Counted from the stretch's first letter, positions 12,001 to 24,300 are shown. The stretch: 64,000 nucleotides of DNA from Elysia crispata (GCA_033675545.1 JAWDGP010002673.1:149501-213500), one strand, 5' to 3'. The notes: generated by a model from the letters alone, not told the origin. Made by a program: numbers and translations.

Positions 12001-15000
12001 TAAATATACCACTGACAATTAATGTGAAAGAATCTAAACAGCAATGTATGAGAGTGCTTTGTTTTATAGTTCTGAATGTGTAACAATTTGTGATATGAGT
12101 TACAAGAGCATTAGATGCTAATACTTGCTTGAGGATAAGCTTTACCAAATGTCCTTTTATCCTTTACTCCCCTTGCCGATTTCTATTAACAAATGTTAAT
12201 TTATTTGTATGCCGTATGCCGTTTGAATTCCGTAATAATGGTTGTGAGTTTTTCCTTTTTTTAATCCACTGTTTTAACTTTTGATCTCTGCTGCATTTGC
12301 AGTGTCTCCATTGACAAAATTTGTTCTTTTACTTAAGTAAATACTAGGGATAAATTTTTTCTGAAACAAAAGATCAACACTGAAATTATGTGCAAAGTTG
12401 CAAAAGACATTAATTTAAGATTTGAAGATATGTAAACTTCATCTGAAAAGAAGAATTTAAATTTTACATGATACAAGATGAGTCATTAGAATGTAATTGC
12501 ATGATCATAGTTGCATGTATGGTCGATTCATGAACTGTTAGATAGTAAGCAAAAGTTAACTTCAGCCCTTTCCATATCAGAAAGATAGTTTACCTAAAGA
12601 GAGTTTCACATCTCTTGGGTCCTGTGCAATCTGATATGCCCCATACATCATCAATGCTCCGCATGTAACTCCCATGGCTAATGAAGGCACACTACCTGTT
12701 AAGGATGTAACAATGAAGCAACAAAATGTAATATATTATAAAAGAAAGGTGAAAATTATTATGTAATAAATTATTATTACCTTCCATCCACTTCAAGGAA
12801 AGTTGGAATTCAATTCAATTGGATACAAAATTGTGAGTGTATTTAAGAAAAGAAATTATTGTACCAAATTGAAGAAACCAAGGAAATTCACAAGGTCAAT
12901 ATACTGCAGAAATAAAAATACAGAAAAAAAATTGGTAGGGCATTCTCCACCAAATCAGTGGGTTCTGATGAGTTTGCTATTTCAAAACACTATGCCCTGT
13001 AAATACCCTCAACACAGGGCTTTACAACAATGAATTTCATAAATATGCCCCAAATGTTACATCAAACATGACTCTCAAAGGGCGGCATTTTAGTTTTGCC
13101 AGGTTCAAAGTAAGTGAGGCAGTGAGAGTGTTATGATAGGGATCATGAAAGCCCATTTAACCTGCTCCCTCCCTGATTCGAGGGAGGCCTGTGCTTCAAT
13201 TTTAGTGCTCTGAATTAGAGTAAGGATTTTGATAACAAAGCTTTGTCTCTAAGCTTAATAATTTAAAAAAATATGAAATGTTAATATGAGCTCCCCAAAA
13301 ATATAAATGTGAGTCTAAAACAAATTAATTAATTCAAAGAAAGATAGTGCTTGAAATGATCGATTTTAATTAAAAACTCACATTAAAATTTTCAATAAAA
13401 TTTCATCTTTACTCCTTACCAAATTTGTAGGTCTTTCATTATCTTTGCTGATGTTATGTGGGGTAGAAATTTGTTGTTGAATAATATAGCAGCTACACTT
13501 TCACACTCACTATTTATGGTTACACTTGATGCCAAAGTTAAAAAACTCATTTAATTACTGTGCTTATCAAAGAAAATTTAACAAGATAACATTAATTTTA
13601 AAGGACATAGTTCAGAATTCAGTTAGCAATTATTATAATATGTTCATAATCAAAGCTTATTGTTATTCTTCTCAAGCAGTCTTGATCTCTCTTTGCCTGG
13701 AAAAAATGAAGATGGGACTTCTTAAAATGATGAAATTCAGCCCTTCCAGTTCATTTCTGTTCTCACTGGCTCTTCCCTGCAGTTTTCAATAGTCAAGTGG
13801 TTATACTAATTATGAAATGCCAATCATGCTTAGTTCAAGTATTTAGAGTGTAAAAGTGCTGTTCTAACCTATGACATTATGTGTCTGATAGTGATATTAA
13901 AACTGTTTCCTGCATTCCAGTAGTCATGTCTGTTTGACCATTGTGTTATAATGCAGATTATTTCTAGAGCGCTCTCCAAAAAAAAAAATCAGCTCAGAAC
14001 GCTTATAATCCTTAAACACTTCAAAATATAGTAGAATCACGTTAAACTGAAATTTTGGGGCCCTTTGAATTCATTTCGGTTTAAAAGCATTTTGGTTTAA
14101 AGCTAGTTTTGTTTTCGGTCATTTTTCAGGGGAAGTAACCGCTATTTCTGTTGCCTTGCCAATAATAACTGGGCTTGACAATGGAACATTCATTGCCCTG
14201 GCTTGTCGAAACCAGAGAAACACTGCTTCTTCCAGCTCTTCATGACTGCAAAGTTTCATTTTCTTGGTAGTCGGGCAAAATTTTGAATCTTCATGAACCT
14301 TCTGTAACTTCTCCCTGTCTTTCAAAATTGTAGACAGCGTTGAGTTTGGGATTCTATGTTTTTTACAGATCTCTGTCTTCGATAGGTTCTTTTCATCCAC
14401 TTCGGATAAGATTTTCAGTTTAAATTCCAATGTGTAAGCAGAGTGCTTTCTTTTCAACATCTTGGATAAAGCTAAATGTTGAAAACCATCGCAAGTTGTA
14501 GGCCTAATGCGAATTAGAAATTAGAGTACATGTACTGATCAGTAGCACTGTGTCGATGTTCAATGCCGATGATGTAAAAAACTGGAACTGTGGCGGTGAC
14601 TGTGTGTGTGTGTGCCCCCGCCCCCCCCCCCCCGTGTTGAAGAACATACAACTGCCTTACAAAGAATGCAGTATCAGTATCAGTGCGTCAGACAAAGAAA
14701 GAAGGCTCCGTGTGTCTATCTCTACAGTCTCACAAAGCACTAGACCTATATTCACACACATACACGCGCAAAAGCACAACCACTGACTGCGCGAGCGAGA
14801 CGGTGCAATGGCGATCCCTTGCGTTAATGTTCAATCACCATCGCTTACCACCGCCACCACCCCTCCTCATTCCCATTAATCGACTGTGTGGGTGCGGGTC
14901 TAGTGCAGGGCTTGATCGGTGTGCCCCTCCCCATCCCCCATCAGCTATTAGATTGTCGAAAACGCCTACTCTTCCCTTCATACAATTACGTGTACTAGGC

Positions 15001-17875
15001 ATTGGGTGTGTTTGGATTTTTTTCCCTCTGGGTTAATTAAGAGAAGGGGAAGAAAGAGAAAAAATAGAGAAAAGTTATTTCGATTTAAAGTCAATGCCGT
15101 TTCGAAGCATTTCGGATTATCGTGGGGAAGGGTACCAGGCAAAGAGGAAATTCGCACAATATATCGATTTTTTTTTTTCGGTTCATCGAATTTTTTGGTT
15201 TAGCGGCTTTCGGTTTAAAGTGATTCTACTGTATTATATACAAAGTACATTGAAAAACTATGTTATATTATAAAAAAAACATGCAATCAAAACAGCACTT
15301 ATGCATATAAGAACATGGTTTTTACATTGAACTAAGGTAGGTGGTGGACAAATGCATCTTTAATAACTTTTTTTTCTTCTAAATTTGTGTTAATTAGTTA
15401 CTGTGCTAGACTGTTCCAGATTTTGGAGTAATCAATGTTTGTGAGTTAGGAATATCAAAAAGAGTTGGTATGGATTTGCCTAGTCCTGAATTTTTTTTCA
15501 TATTTGATGTAAATTCTGTTTCCTAAAATTTTTAGTAAAAATGTAGAGAAGGTACAGTGTGGAACATTTGATTAAAAGAATTCTTTCGTGGATTTGTTCA
15601 TCGACATTAATTTAGCACCTGTCCTCATCTCTAGGAAATGTAAAGAGAGATAAATCTGCACGATTGTACCGACCATTTTGACAGTTGATAGCAGAGCACA
15701 ACAGACTAGTCTTTTCACTTTGTCTGTCATGACATCTACATTCACTGCAACATCAAAATCTAATTCTGTCATCTCAATATTGACATGAGATTCAAAATAG
15801 GGATTTTAAAATCATTATTTTATGAGTGACAATGATGCAAAGTTCTTTATCAGGTAAACTAAATATTTGTGTTTGCATACCATTAAATGAAAATTCAAAA
15901 CACTCTAATATGCACAATAAAAAAATAAAAGCAAAACGTGCGAGTTGTGATAAATCATTAGCGTGATTAGGACACTCCCTCTGCTGGTGGCTAACATTCC
16001 AGCTATTGTTTACATTCATGATACGTGCATAGCCTCATTGCTTGGCCTTGGCGGTAGCAGATGTATGTGAGCAAAGTGTCCTGTCATTATATTCTTATGT
16101 CTTGAGGGTGACCTTAACAAAAGCAACAGCAGTAGCAATAAATCGAATTTTAACAGTGCTATAAAAAAAAACAAAGAAATTTAAGGTAAAGACTCATAAT
16201 GATGCTGTTAGGTTTCTGTTTTCTTTTCCATCTTTAGTTTCACTTTTATCTTTTTTTTCTTTTTCATGTTTTTTCACACAAACAAAAAAAAAGCATGAGT
16301 CAATCGCATTACATACATGTACTGCATTGTAAATTTATACTTATATAATGGTGATTTTTATCATATGAATATTTCATTGACGTAATTATGCGAGCTCTTC
16401 AAAACCTCAATAAACTTCCATATTGTTACAAGAGTTAACAAGTTAAGGAACTCATATATCGTTATAGTGTTTTAGTAGTGACTACTAGTGCTTAATAAAG
16501 ATTTATGAATATGAAATATCCTGCAAAAGCAGAACATACTTTCAATTTTCTAATGAGCTAATCTTTATCAAACTTCATCATTTGTTGCATAAATATTAAA
16601 CGGAATTGAAATGAAACTGGTAAAGATAAACTTACAATTAACCTGTAAATATGATTACTTGTATAGAAGCTGAAAATCAAAATTGTATTTAAACAAAAAA
16701 AAAACAGAGCTCTAACAGCTTTACTCTCCCTGCTCTAAGAATTTCTTTTAACCCCAGTCCTGCTTTCATGGTTATCCCCAAGTAGGGCAGAAAACTGTAC
16801 TGCTGCAACGGTCAATTAGCTTCTGAACCGGGCTTGTGACAGAGAGATTACCTGTGTTTGCACTGTGCGTGTTGTAGTTTACAAAAGAGTGTCTAGATAA
16901 ACTTAAATGTTGTAAAAGCAAATTATAAGTAACATTTATTTTTGCAACCTTCGCACCATTTTTTAACCCTTCAAGTTTTGACAGCCAATCTAATCAGCCA
17001 TTAGTACACTTCTGTGGCGTTATCATCGGTCCTGAAGTCCGCCGTTTTTTAGCTGTATCAGTGACAAAATACACACTATTTCATAAATTGACCATCTTTT
17101 TCCTTCAAAAAGAAAAAGAGTTCTGTTGAAAACAAAGTGAAACTTTGTTGCTTGAACATTTGAAAGTGGATTTAGGCTGATTCAGTGACTAATTTCAGCA
17201 TTGTTAAATTACCCTAACGCCACACACCTTAATCAATGAAGCTTGGAGGGTTAAATCTGCGTTCCATAGTTCTAATTAGATTAGGAAATGAAGAGTTGTG
17301 GCTGTGTGAGGGAAAAGGGAAGGGGAGTGGATGAGAACAAAGTGGGATAAGATTTAAAACCTGTTAGCAAACATTTGAGTCTAAGTAAGTCTCCCACCTT
17401 AGAACTAAAAGCTAATGGCTCAAGAGTCCGTGATTAGTCTTTTTGTTCATAGCAACTAGGAAATTATACATTGTATGTAAAACTAAATACGGGCAGTTAA
17501 TTATAACTAAGGACAGAGAGTGAGGAGGGATGATGCAGCGGACACTAGAGGAGAAAAAAGGAAATCAGGCCAAACTAACATGGTCTGCTCTCGAGACTTA
17601 TAACCCAAATCTCTGGATTGAAGTCGTTCTCTTATTTATAATTCTTTCTCAATTTAACTCCTTTGAAAACAAACTTTGAAGTAGGATCTACTTCAATCCC
17701 AAGGAATAGTGTATGTTGCTGGATCTCTTGCAACTCTTAAATACATTGCATTGGTATTTCTGTGAGAAAGTGCAATAATAATAATCGAAAATTTACCTCT
17801 TTTAGCATAGCCCATTATACCGCCTGCTGCAACTGTTGCAGCATAAGCCGCAGTGATAAGATCTACGGGAGCCAT
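9022..17875 (-). CDS. TMEM14: TMEM14-family small membrane protein (complete, 105 aa, four exons)
   Basis: Exons in transcript order: 17875-17797, 12695-12594, 11554-11467, 9070-9022 (stop TGA at 9022-9024). All introns are GT-AG and phases agree (1, 1, 2). The protein starts MAPVDLITAAYAATVAAGG and carries four hydrophobic segments: about residues 5-22, 28-46, 60-75 and 82-100. Family hallmarks are GYAKRGSVPSLA, GAYQIAQDPRDVK, GVMGYRFANSGKFMPAGLVG and a final LLMVCRLAYMM. Length fits the family (human members about 100-114 aa). TMEM14C is an inner mitochondrial membrane protein needed for protoporphyrinogen IX import in haem synthesis; TMEM14A has been linked to mitochondrial permeability. 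DVKLSL resembles TMEM14A while the GKFMPAG segment resembles TMEM14C, so the paralogue is left open. The ATG was chosen because the in-frame extension to 17986 crosses a likely 3' splice site. Confidence 0.93.
9071..11466 (-). other. TMEM14 intron 3
   Basis: Spliced between GTGAAG (donor side, 11466) and TCTCTAG (acceptor side, 9071). Apart from the possible Tigger-like end at 9854 I see no element or gene here. Small ORFs at 10426-11097 lack any recognisable motif. Confidence 0.8.
9854..10010 (+). mobile_element. Possible Tigger-like half element
   Basis: After TA, the sequence CAGTAGAACAAGATAAGG followed by ATGAATCTCTCGAAATCACG resembles the end of TA-flanked Tigger-like repeats (CAGTAGAACC type). 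A matching right end was not found, so the extent is approximate. Confidence 0.3.
14029..15231 (-). mobile_element. Pogo/Tigger-like transposon, internally deleted, TA-flanked
   Basis: The 1203-bp element has inverted ends: left TAGTAGAATCACGTTAAACT, right (reverse complement) CAGTAGAATCACTTTAAACC, flanked by TA at 14027-14028 and 15232-15233. Both arms carry subterminal TTCGGTTTAAAG copies. It contains the N-terminal part of a transposase on the minus strand but no DDE catalytic domain, so it is non-autonomous. Inserted in TMEM14 intron 1 (12696-17796). Confidence 0.88.
14119..14460 (-). pseudogene. Truncated Tigger/CENP-B-type transposase (N-terminal DNA-binding part)
   Basis: A 113-residue ORF beginning MLKRKHSAYTLEFKLKILSE. 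Residues 8-60 form a Psq-type helix-turn-helix (SKTEICKKHRIPNSTLSTIL). Residues 72-105 start a CENP-B-type HTH (LEEAVFLWFRQARAMNVPLS), and the frame then stops in GKATEIAVTSPEK, before any DDE domain. The full transposase family usually has 400-500 residues. It lies within the TA-flanked element 14029-15231 and is in the same orientation as TMEM14. It is a relic; a domesticated role is not suggested. Confidence 0.85.
16967..17250. mobile_element. TTAA-flanked piggyBac-like MITE
   Basis: 284 bp bounded by TTAA on both sides (16963-16966, 17251-17254), with inverted ends CCCTTCAAG...CTTGGAGGG. TTAA duplication with a CCC-type terminus is the mark of piggyBac. No coding capacity. It lies in TMEM14 intron 1, about 550 bp from the first coding exon. 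Confidence 0.72.
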
Positions 17876-17934
17876 GATGTCAGAAGGGCGATCTTTTAGA
17901 TCCACAAGTCTTACTATGAAGCCAAAAATCCTCT

Positions 17935-17957
17935 TTAATACATGTAGAGCATTTGCT
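17935..17957 (-). promoter_or_regulatory. TMEM14 5' leader: putative 3' splice site and five-codon uORF
   Basis: Reading leftwards, a T-rich tract ending in TTTTCAACAG precedes 17957 and looks like a 3' splice site of a 5'-UTR intron. Just inside the presumed leader exon, ATG at 17952-17950 opens a uORF of five codons (M-L-Y-M-Y) closed by TAA at 17937-17935, 59 nt before the main ATG. Whether it is translated is unknown. Confidence 0.4.
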
Positions 17958-18367
17958 GTTGAAAATAAAAATATTTCTGGGTTCAAATCTTCTTAGTTGG
18001 CTTGAATTGTCTTGTTCGCCTTTGACATACAGTGGTGGTATTTACCTTTTTCGTTTTGGTAAGTACCTGCTAGTTTTAGAGTATCGCCCCTTAACTGATT
18101 GTCTGTTACCTTTATTTAGTCCACGGATTATATATAATAGAATCAGACAATAACAAAGATAAAAGTAGATCTATATGCATTCCCATTAAAAACTTGATAT
18201 ATAATTCCAAATATTAAAAAATATCAGATGAATAAATTAGTTGTAAAGTTTCATATATAAACTTAAGAAACTTTTCGAAAATATAATTGTACAAGACATT
18301 GTACGTGTATGCAAACTTTGCGTGTTGCATCTTTCATATGCCAACTGAATAGAGTCATTGTTTAAAC
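17958..18367. promoter_or_regulatory. Shared 5' region between TMEM14 (-) and PSMG3 (+)
   Basis: The start codons of the two divergent genes are 492 nt apart (17876-18367 lies between). Allowing for a TMEM14 leader exon starting near 17957 and an upstream 5'-UTR exon, both transcription starts must lie in a few hundred bases. No CpG island or TATA box is evident by eye. The layout is the usual one for a bidirectional housekeeping promoter. Confidence 0.5.
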
Positions 18368-21292
18368 ATGGCTTCTGGTGTAGTCCCTTCAAAGCAGGTA
18401 CCGGTAGATAATAGACAGCTGTATCCTACCGTCATAGAAATATTGAGGGGTCTAGATTTTTTTTTATAGATCTACCAACATTAAGAAAGTTGGCGTAGTT
18501 GTTTCTTGAATATGCCCAGGAAAGAGTTCCTTTTAGGTACGGGCGGTTTTTTACATAGACGAAACAGTAGCATAAAATAGATGAGACAGCTGAAATAAAT
18601 TAATTTTTCTTCTTTGTGTAACCCCAAGCAAAAACCAAGCCCAATATTTTTCTATGGTCCCGATATAACGAAGCCCTCTTTGGTGTGTAAATTAGTCAGT
18701 ACCTAAAGGGAACTCTTTCCTATACCCATGTACGAGAAAGAAATTTGAATTTCATTATTATTATTTTTTTTTAATGCTTTAGATCTAATTCTACTCATCA
18801 CGAAGGACTGTCTTTTACTCACTCAGCACTGGCTCCTGCCTTTGAAAACTCTTTGCGCCACTGGTCATTTTTTGGTAATTTTAAAAGACCATATTACAAA
18901 AAGTTATAATTGACTTTGATGCATATCAGGCACTCCCATAATCGTTGTCTCACACAACTTGTGAGACGTCAAATAAAACACTTGTTCAACAATCTGTTCA
19001 CCAGCCTATACTTTCCTGCCATTGGACACATAGTGACAGCTGACAGAATATCAAATCACCAACAACAAAGGCAAAGGCTTGATACCCTACACACACACCA
19101 CGCTCTCAACTCATGTCTTTCTTGACACCTAAGGGGGAAGGGGAGAGCCATGTGGTAAAGTCTAATTCTTTTATTTACTCTTCGGTCTTCATAACAACCA
19201 CATACGAAGGAAGCTGGTTCCCCATGTATCAGTAACATCAACTACCTATCTCGTAACATGGTTGCGACAGTCGTGCCTAAATTGCAATTTGTTCTTCACA
19301 CCTCAGGGGCTCTTGATTGCCTCCCAGTAGTTAAAACAGGGAGAAATTGTCACCTTTTCATTGGTTTATATTCTTAGAAAAGATATGAAGTCTGGATGAC
19401 GTTTCAAACAGGCCCGCCAGTCAGCCATTAATAATAATGGCGCCGCAGCACCCAGTTCGGAGTCTCAGCCCATACATTTAATAGTATGGCAGCACCCAGA
19501 TTATCGTCAGGGCAAAGCTTAAATATAATGGGTGCGCTCTATTAGGGTTAAACATAAAATTAACTGTTAATAAATATCTAAGTTGCACTTCCTAAGATTG
19601 AAACAAATCTGTAACTTCTTCAGCAGTCAAGCGTCCCCTAGAGTTAGGAGGTGTGGGTTCCAACTCAAGATTTTTATATATTCTCCTTGTGAATTGAAAC
19701 AACAAACCATGGGCTGTATATGTTGAAATAACCGCCAATATTGGACTGGTAAACTCTCTACCAAAAGGAAACACCAAATAGTAAAGGATAAACGAGCATA
19801 AAATGATTTAGCATGTTAGAAACGGTTCAACTCAAAAGCTACACACACTACATAGCTCTTTGGTTTGAGCAAGGCTCAGCTACACAGGCTGCGTAGCTAT
19901 GATTTCATTGATTTAAATAAATCATGGAGTTATCTCCCTAAATTTTTTTAGCCTGAATACCATGCCACTATTACAGTGGACCACACTTGTATTTAAGTCT
20001 GATGAGTTGATCTACATTTGTGTTGATTTGCTGGAACCTGAACCAGCCCCTCTTTCTTTCTAATTATATTAAATTAAACTGTTTTGTTTACTTCAATTGT
20101 GTATTGTAGTTGTACAGGCACATTAAGCAAAAAGGGTGATAGGGTCATAGGCTTTAGCACCACAAGGAAAGAGAAAAGGTTGATGATATGCATCAAGTGA
20201 AAATTAACTTCAAACCACAACCTTTTGATTTTATTTGACATAAGGTTTGAAAAAGAAAAGTACAATCAACACAGTTGTTATAACAGTTGTGTTGAAGTCA
20301 AAACAACTATTTATTTCAATAGAGAGATAGAGGGGTTGGTACTGATTCCAGCAAATTAAATCAACTCAAACGAAGATCAACGCATTTGACTTCAACACAA
20401 GTTTATTCAACTGTATATTTACTGTAACTATTATGAATACAGCTGGCCCTGATGGTGTTTTACTTGCTTTGTGGGTAATGTCCTTTTTCATATTCATCTT
20501 CTGACAGAGATTCAAATAAGGCTTGAGAGGCTAACGTACTGAAGAAAATAAACACTATCGAACATCTCAAACAATTTATAGATTATTTTGAAAGTGTCTG
20601 TGAGTTGCTAGGTATTGATACCTAAAGGCAGACTGCATGTTATGTTTTTGATCAAATTTGCTGATAACATAAGTAAACTTAAGCAAGGTTTTAACTACTG
20701 ATGATATGCATCTCAGTTACCAGTGAGAGATTATGAACTTTGTGCTGTTGAACTTGAAGATGAGATCAATGCATTAATTATAGACTTGACAAATTTGGTT
20801 TTTTTACACCTTTAATTTGTTTCCATATTAAGCAAAGTACATGTTAAAGTATGTAAATCTTTTGCAGGCTGTAGCTAATGTTGCTGGTCATCACACAGAG
20901 ACTGTTGTTATGAAGTTCCAGGACCAACTTTTTGTTGTAGCCACACAGTTTATGAAACTTGGGACAGTTGTAAGTCATCTCCAAATTATTTTTAAGAGAA
21001 ATAAGAATAAGAGTACCTAACGAAATAAAATAACCATGTGATACAGCAATAAAATTTGTGTTGATGCTTGAGGAACTGTCTGCTATGCTTTTTTCATAGG
21101 GATAGCCCCATGCATCCACTCAAATTAGACTGCGAAAGAAATAAATAGCACATATAAAATTTAAAAGTGATCTTTTTAAAAGCTCTATGTAGGCCTACTC
21201 ACTATAGGCTATGCTGAATGTAAAGTGACAGGTTTAGGCCTAGGCTTCAACTCATAATGATTTGTAGTTAGTCACTTTCTTATATATATATA

Positions 21293-21323
<31 letters not shown>

Positions 21324-24300
21324 AGAAGATCTTACCTTAAATTCTCTGCATAACACGCTTGTGTTTCAAGTGGAGGACGAAGGTGTCGCCTGTCCTCCGC
21401 TCTCTTCGGGTATGACTGAGGTGTGTTCGGTTGCCGTTCCGACCTTGTGTTGTTTTTTTTCATTTCCGGGCCACAGGTAGTTTTGTAGTAAATGTTTCTT
21501 TCTGTGGGGGCACGATGAAAATATTTCCCTTCTTTTGTTGAGGCTTGGTTGTGTTTTTAGAATGAAATATTTCTCTGCTATGCAAAGGTTGCATCTGTTT
21601 GTTGCTGCTGAGTATGGCTGCGCTCTTTCGCTTACATCCCATGATAAGTGGTATTCGGTTTTTGATTCCTTAAGTTTCCATATGAATTCACTTAAAGTTG
21701 TGGCTGATTTTTTGTGGTTAAGTCTAAAGCTCGATGTATGCTGATTGTATCTGGTTTTGAACTCATTTTCTGTTATTCCTATGCAAGTGTCTTGTTTTTT
21801 CGAGGGTTTCTGTTCCACAGTTGCCTTGTATACCACTCCCTTTTGGAGGCACTGGCCTTTGAGTGGGCAGGATTTTTTATCCCTGCAGTTGCAAGTTTTT
21901 CCTTGTTTTTCTTTTATCTTTATAGATTCAAGGACTGTTTTATTAATAAAAAACAAGACACTTACGGCATATTTCATTCTAAAAACAAAACCAAACCTCA
22001 ACAAAAGAAGGGAAATATTTTCATCGTGCCCCCACAGAAAGAAACATTTACTACAAAACTACCAGTGGCCCGGAAACGAAAAAAAAACAACAACAGAAGG
22101 TCGGAATGGCAACCTAACACACCTCAGTCATACCCTAAGAGAGCGGAGGACAGGCGGAACCTTCGTCCTCCGCTTGAAACACAAGTGTAGTATGCAGAGA
22201 ATTTAAGGTAAGATCTTCTATATCTATGAAATGCTCCCAGGGTTGAGCACTCTTATCAATTATTCCAACTTATCTTCAAACTATTTAATATATATCTTAT
22301 CTTCATGTTTCTATAGATGTTATGGATAACATACATATTGAAGGAAACAACTTGCTTTTATTGATAAATCTGCAATTATCTTTCAAAACATCTCTGAATC
22401 TGAAAGAAAAATCAGTACTTTATCAATATCAATTGACTAAGGTCATTTTAGCTTGAAGTGATTTTGAATGATCGGACCAGTTGTAATCCTCTATGGTTAT
22501 GAAACTCCTGGATACCCTGTACCTCATTGATGTTTGAATACTTTCTTCATTTAAACAAATCAGGTAGTTTATTTTTCTTAATCAAACTCAAAATTTACAA
22601 TAGTGTTGCAGTTTATAGGGAAAATGATATAGATGAGTTTAATAGGTACTTGTAGATTTGTATGTGATCATGAAGATTTTGAATATAAGCTGACTGTTAG
22701 AAATTTCTATTCTTTTTATGAATTTGATACTCATGTGTGTGCACCTTTTAATCCTATTAATATTTGTACTTTAAACATTTCTTTTCATAACACAGGTTCA
22801 TGTCACTAGAGATCTTATCACTGATGAAATTCAAGGAAATGTTCCAATGTTTTCAACAAAAGTGCTCATGGGAAAGGATGAGGTACATGAAATTCCTTTT
22901 AATAGCTTTAGTTTACTCTTTTTTTTAAAGAGTGTATAAAACAGAACTTTTCTTCAAGTATCATGGCATAACCACAAATCACATTGCTCACAAATGCTGA
23001 GCATTAATCTCCATAGTATTACATGCATCTTTTAAGTTAGCATTTATTTTAATCTACTAAGTGATATTGCTTGTCTGACCTGTAAATTTAATGAAACTAA
23101 AATTAACAGGCAGTGCACATTTACCATCTTAATTATCTCTTTCACTTTACTGCCCTCCAGTGTCAGACCGACGTATCTGACAAAAACCTGTTTTCTGATT
23201 TATTTGCATAAACTGATTATTTGATATGCTATCCAACTTGAGTAAATGGTAGAAAGACGTATCTTCATTTGTACTTTAATTTTTTTTACTTGTCAAATCG
23301 ACTTATCTGAAGTTTTTTATGCTGATCATCAAATGCTCCTTGCATTTTTCGCGAAAGCACAAAATCTGTAGATACATCGGTTTGCCTTTGAGGGGCAGTA
23401 TAGGCCTGTCTATCAATCTTTTTACTGGTCTGAATTGTTAAATGCTTAAACATATTAGTTTTGACAGATCACTCCTTTAAAAAATTTACCATTATTTGTT
23501 TTTGCTTAATTTTCAAAATAATTTGCAGTTGTAATACAAGCTTTAATTTTTATAAGTATTTCATTATTGCAGTTAATTTTATGAAAATAAAACTAGACCT
23601 GAATTGTAAGTAAAAAGGATTTTTGATGCTTTTTAAGTTATCCTTTTTCTCAGTAACAAACGGCATAAGTTTACATACAATAAAAAGAGAATGGCAGTTC
23701 CAATTAGCAAATAAAAGAATTATCAAAGCATTAGATGCTGAGTGCAACTTGACACTATTTTTAATGTTTCTCTCAGCTATATTTTTTAACTTATTAATCT
23801 AATGTGATTATGAAGATTATATCTTTATTTAACAATTATTTACTGTGCATAGCTTCAATATGAAAAGACATGATTTTCATATTGTTTAACAAAAGTGAAA
23901 GGAGAGAAGAAAAGACTAGACTTAATGGAAAGAGGATGTGGAAATTGCTGGATAAGATAAGATTTAAGTATGGAGAATACCCTTTAAATTAACATTTTGA
24001 GGGCAAATTTGTACATACATCTCAACAAGAAATTAACTCTACTGGTGATTTTATTGAGATATTTTTGTGTTACCAGGTTTAGATAATGAGTAATATTGAT
24101 AAAAACATTCAATTGCATAAAAATTAATTTACAAAATTAAAAAAAGTCATCAATCAAAAATTATTTTATTTCTGATATATATTGTCATGTTTTGAAAGCA
24201 AAAAAAAAAGTATTTTGTTAAATAGTTTTTAACAAAAAAATCTAATTGTAATTTTGAAATTTTGTTTACTTTCCACAGCCATTAGTACATGTAATGGCGA

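Noticed and set aside
14550..15203. Overlapping plus-strand ORFs
   Set aside because: Inside the Tigger-like element, with low-complexity C-rich and TG repeats; no protein family recognised.
17876..17986. In-frame N-terminal extension of TMEM14
   Set aside because: It crosses a strong-looking 3' splice site (TTTTCAACAG before 17957), and family members start near the chosen ATG.
21714..22206. Two overlapping plus-strand ORFs of 153-158 codons
   Set aside because: They read across the junction of the Penelope fragment with its inverted arm; the plus frame over the unique part is antisense to the GIY-YIG region.
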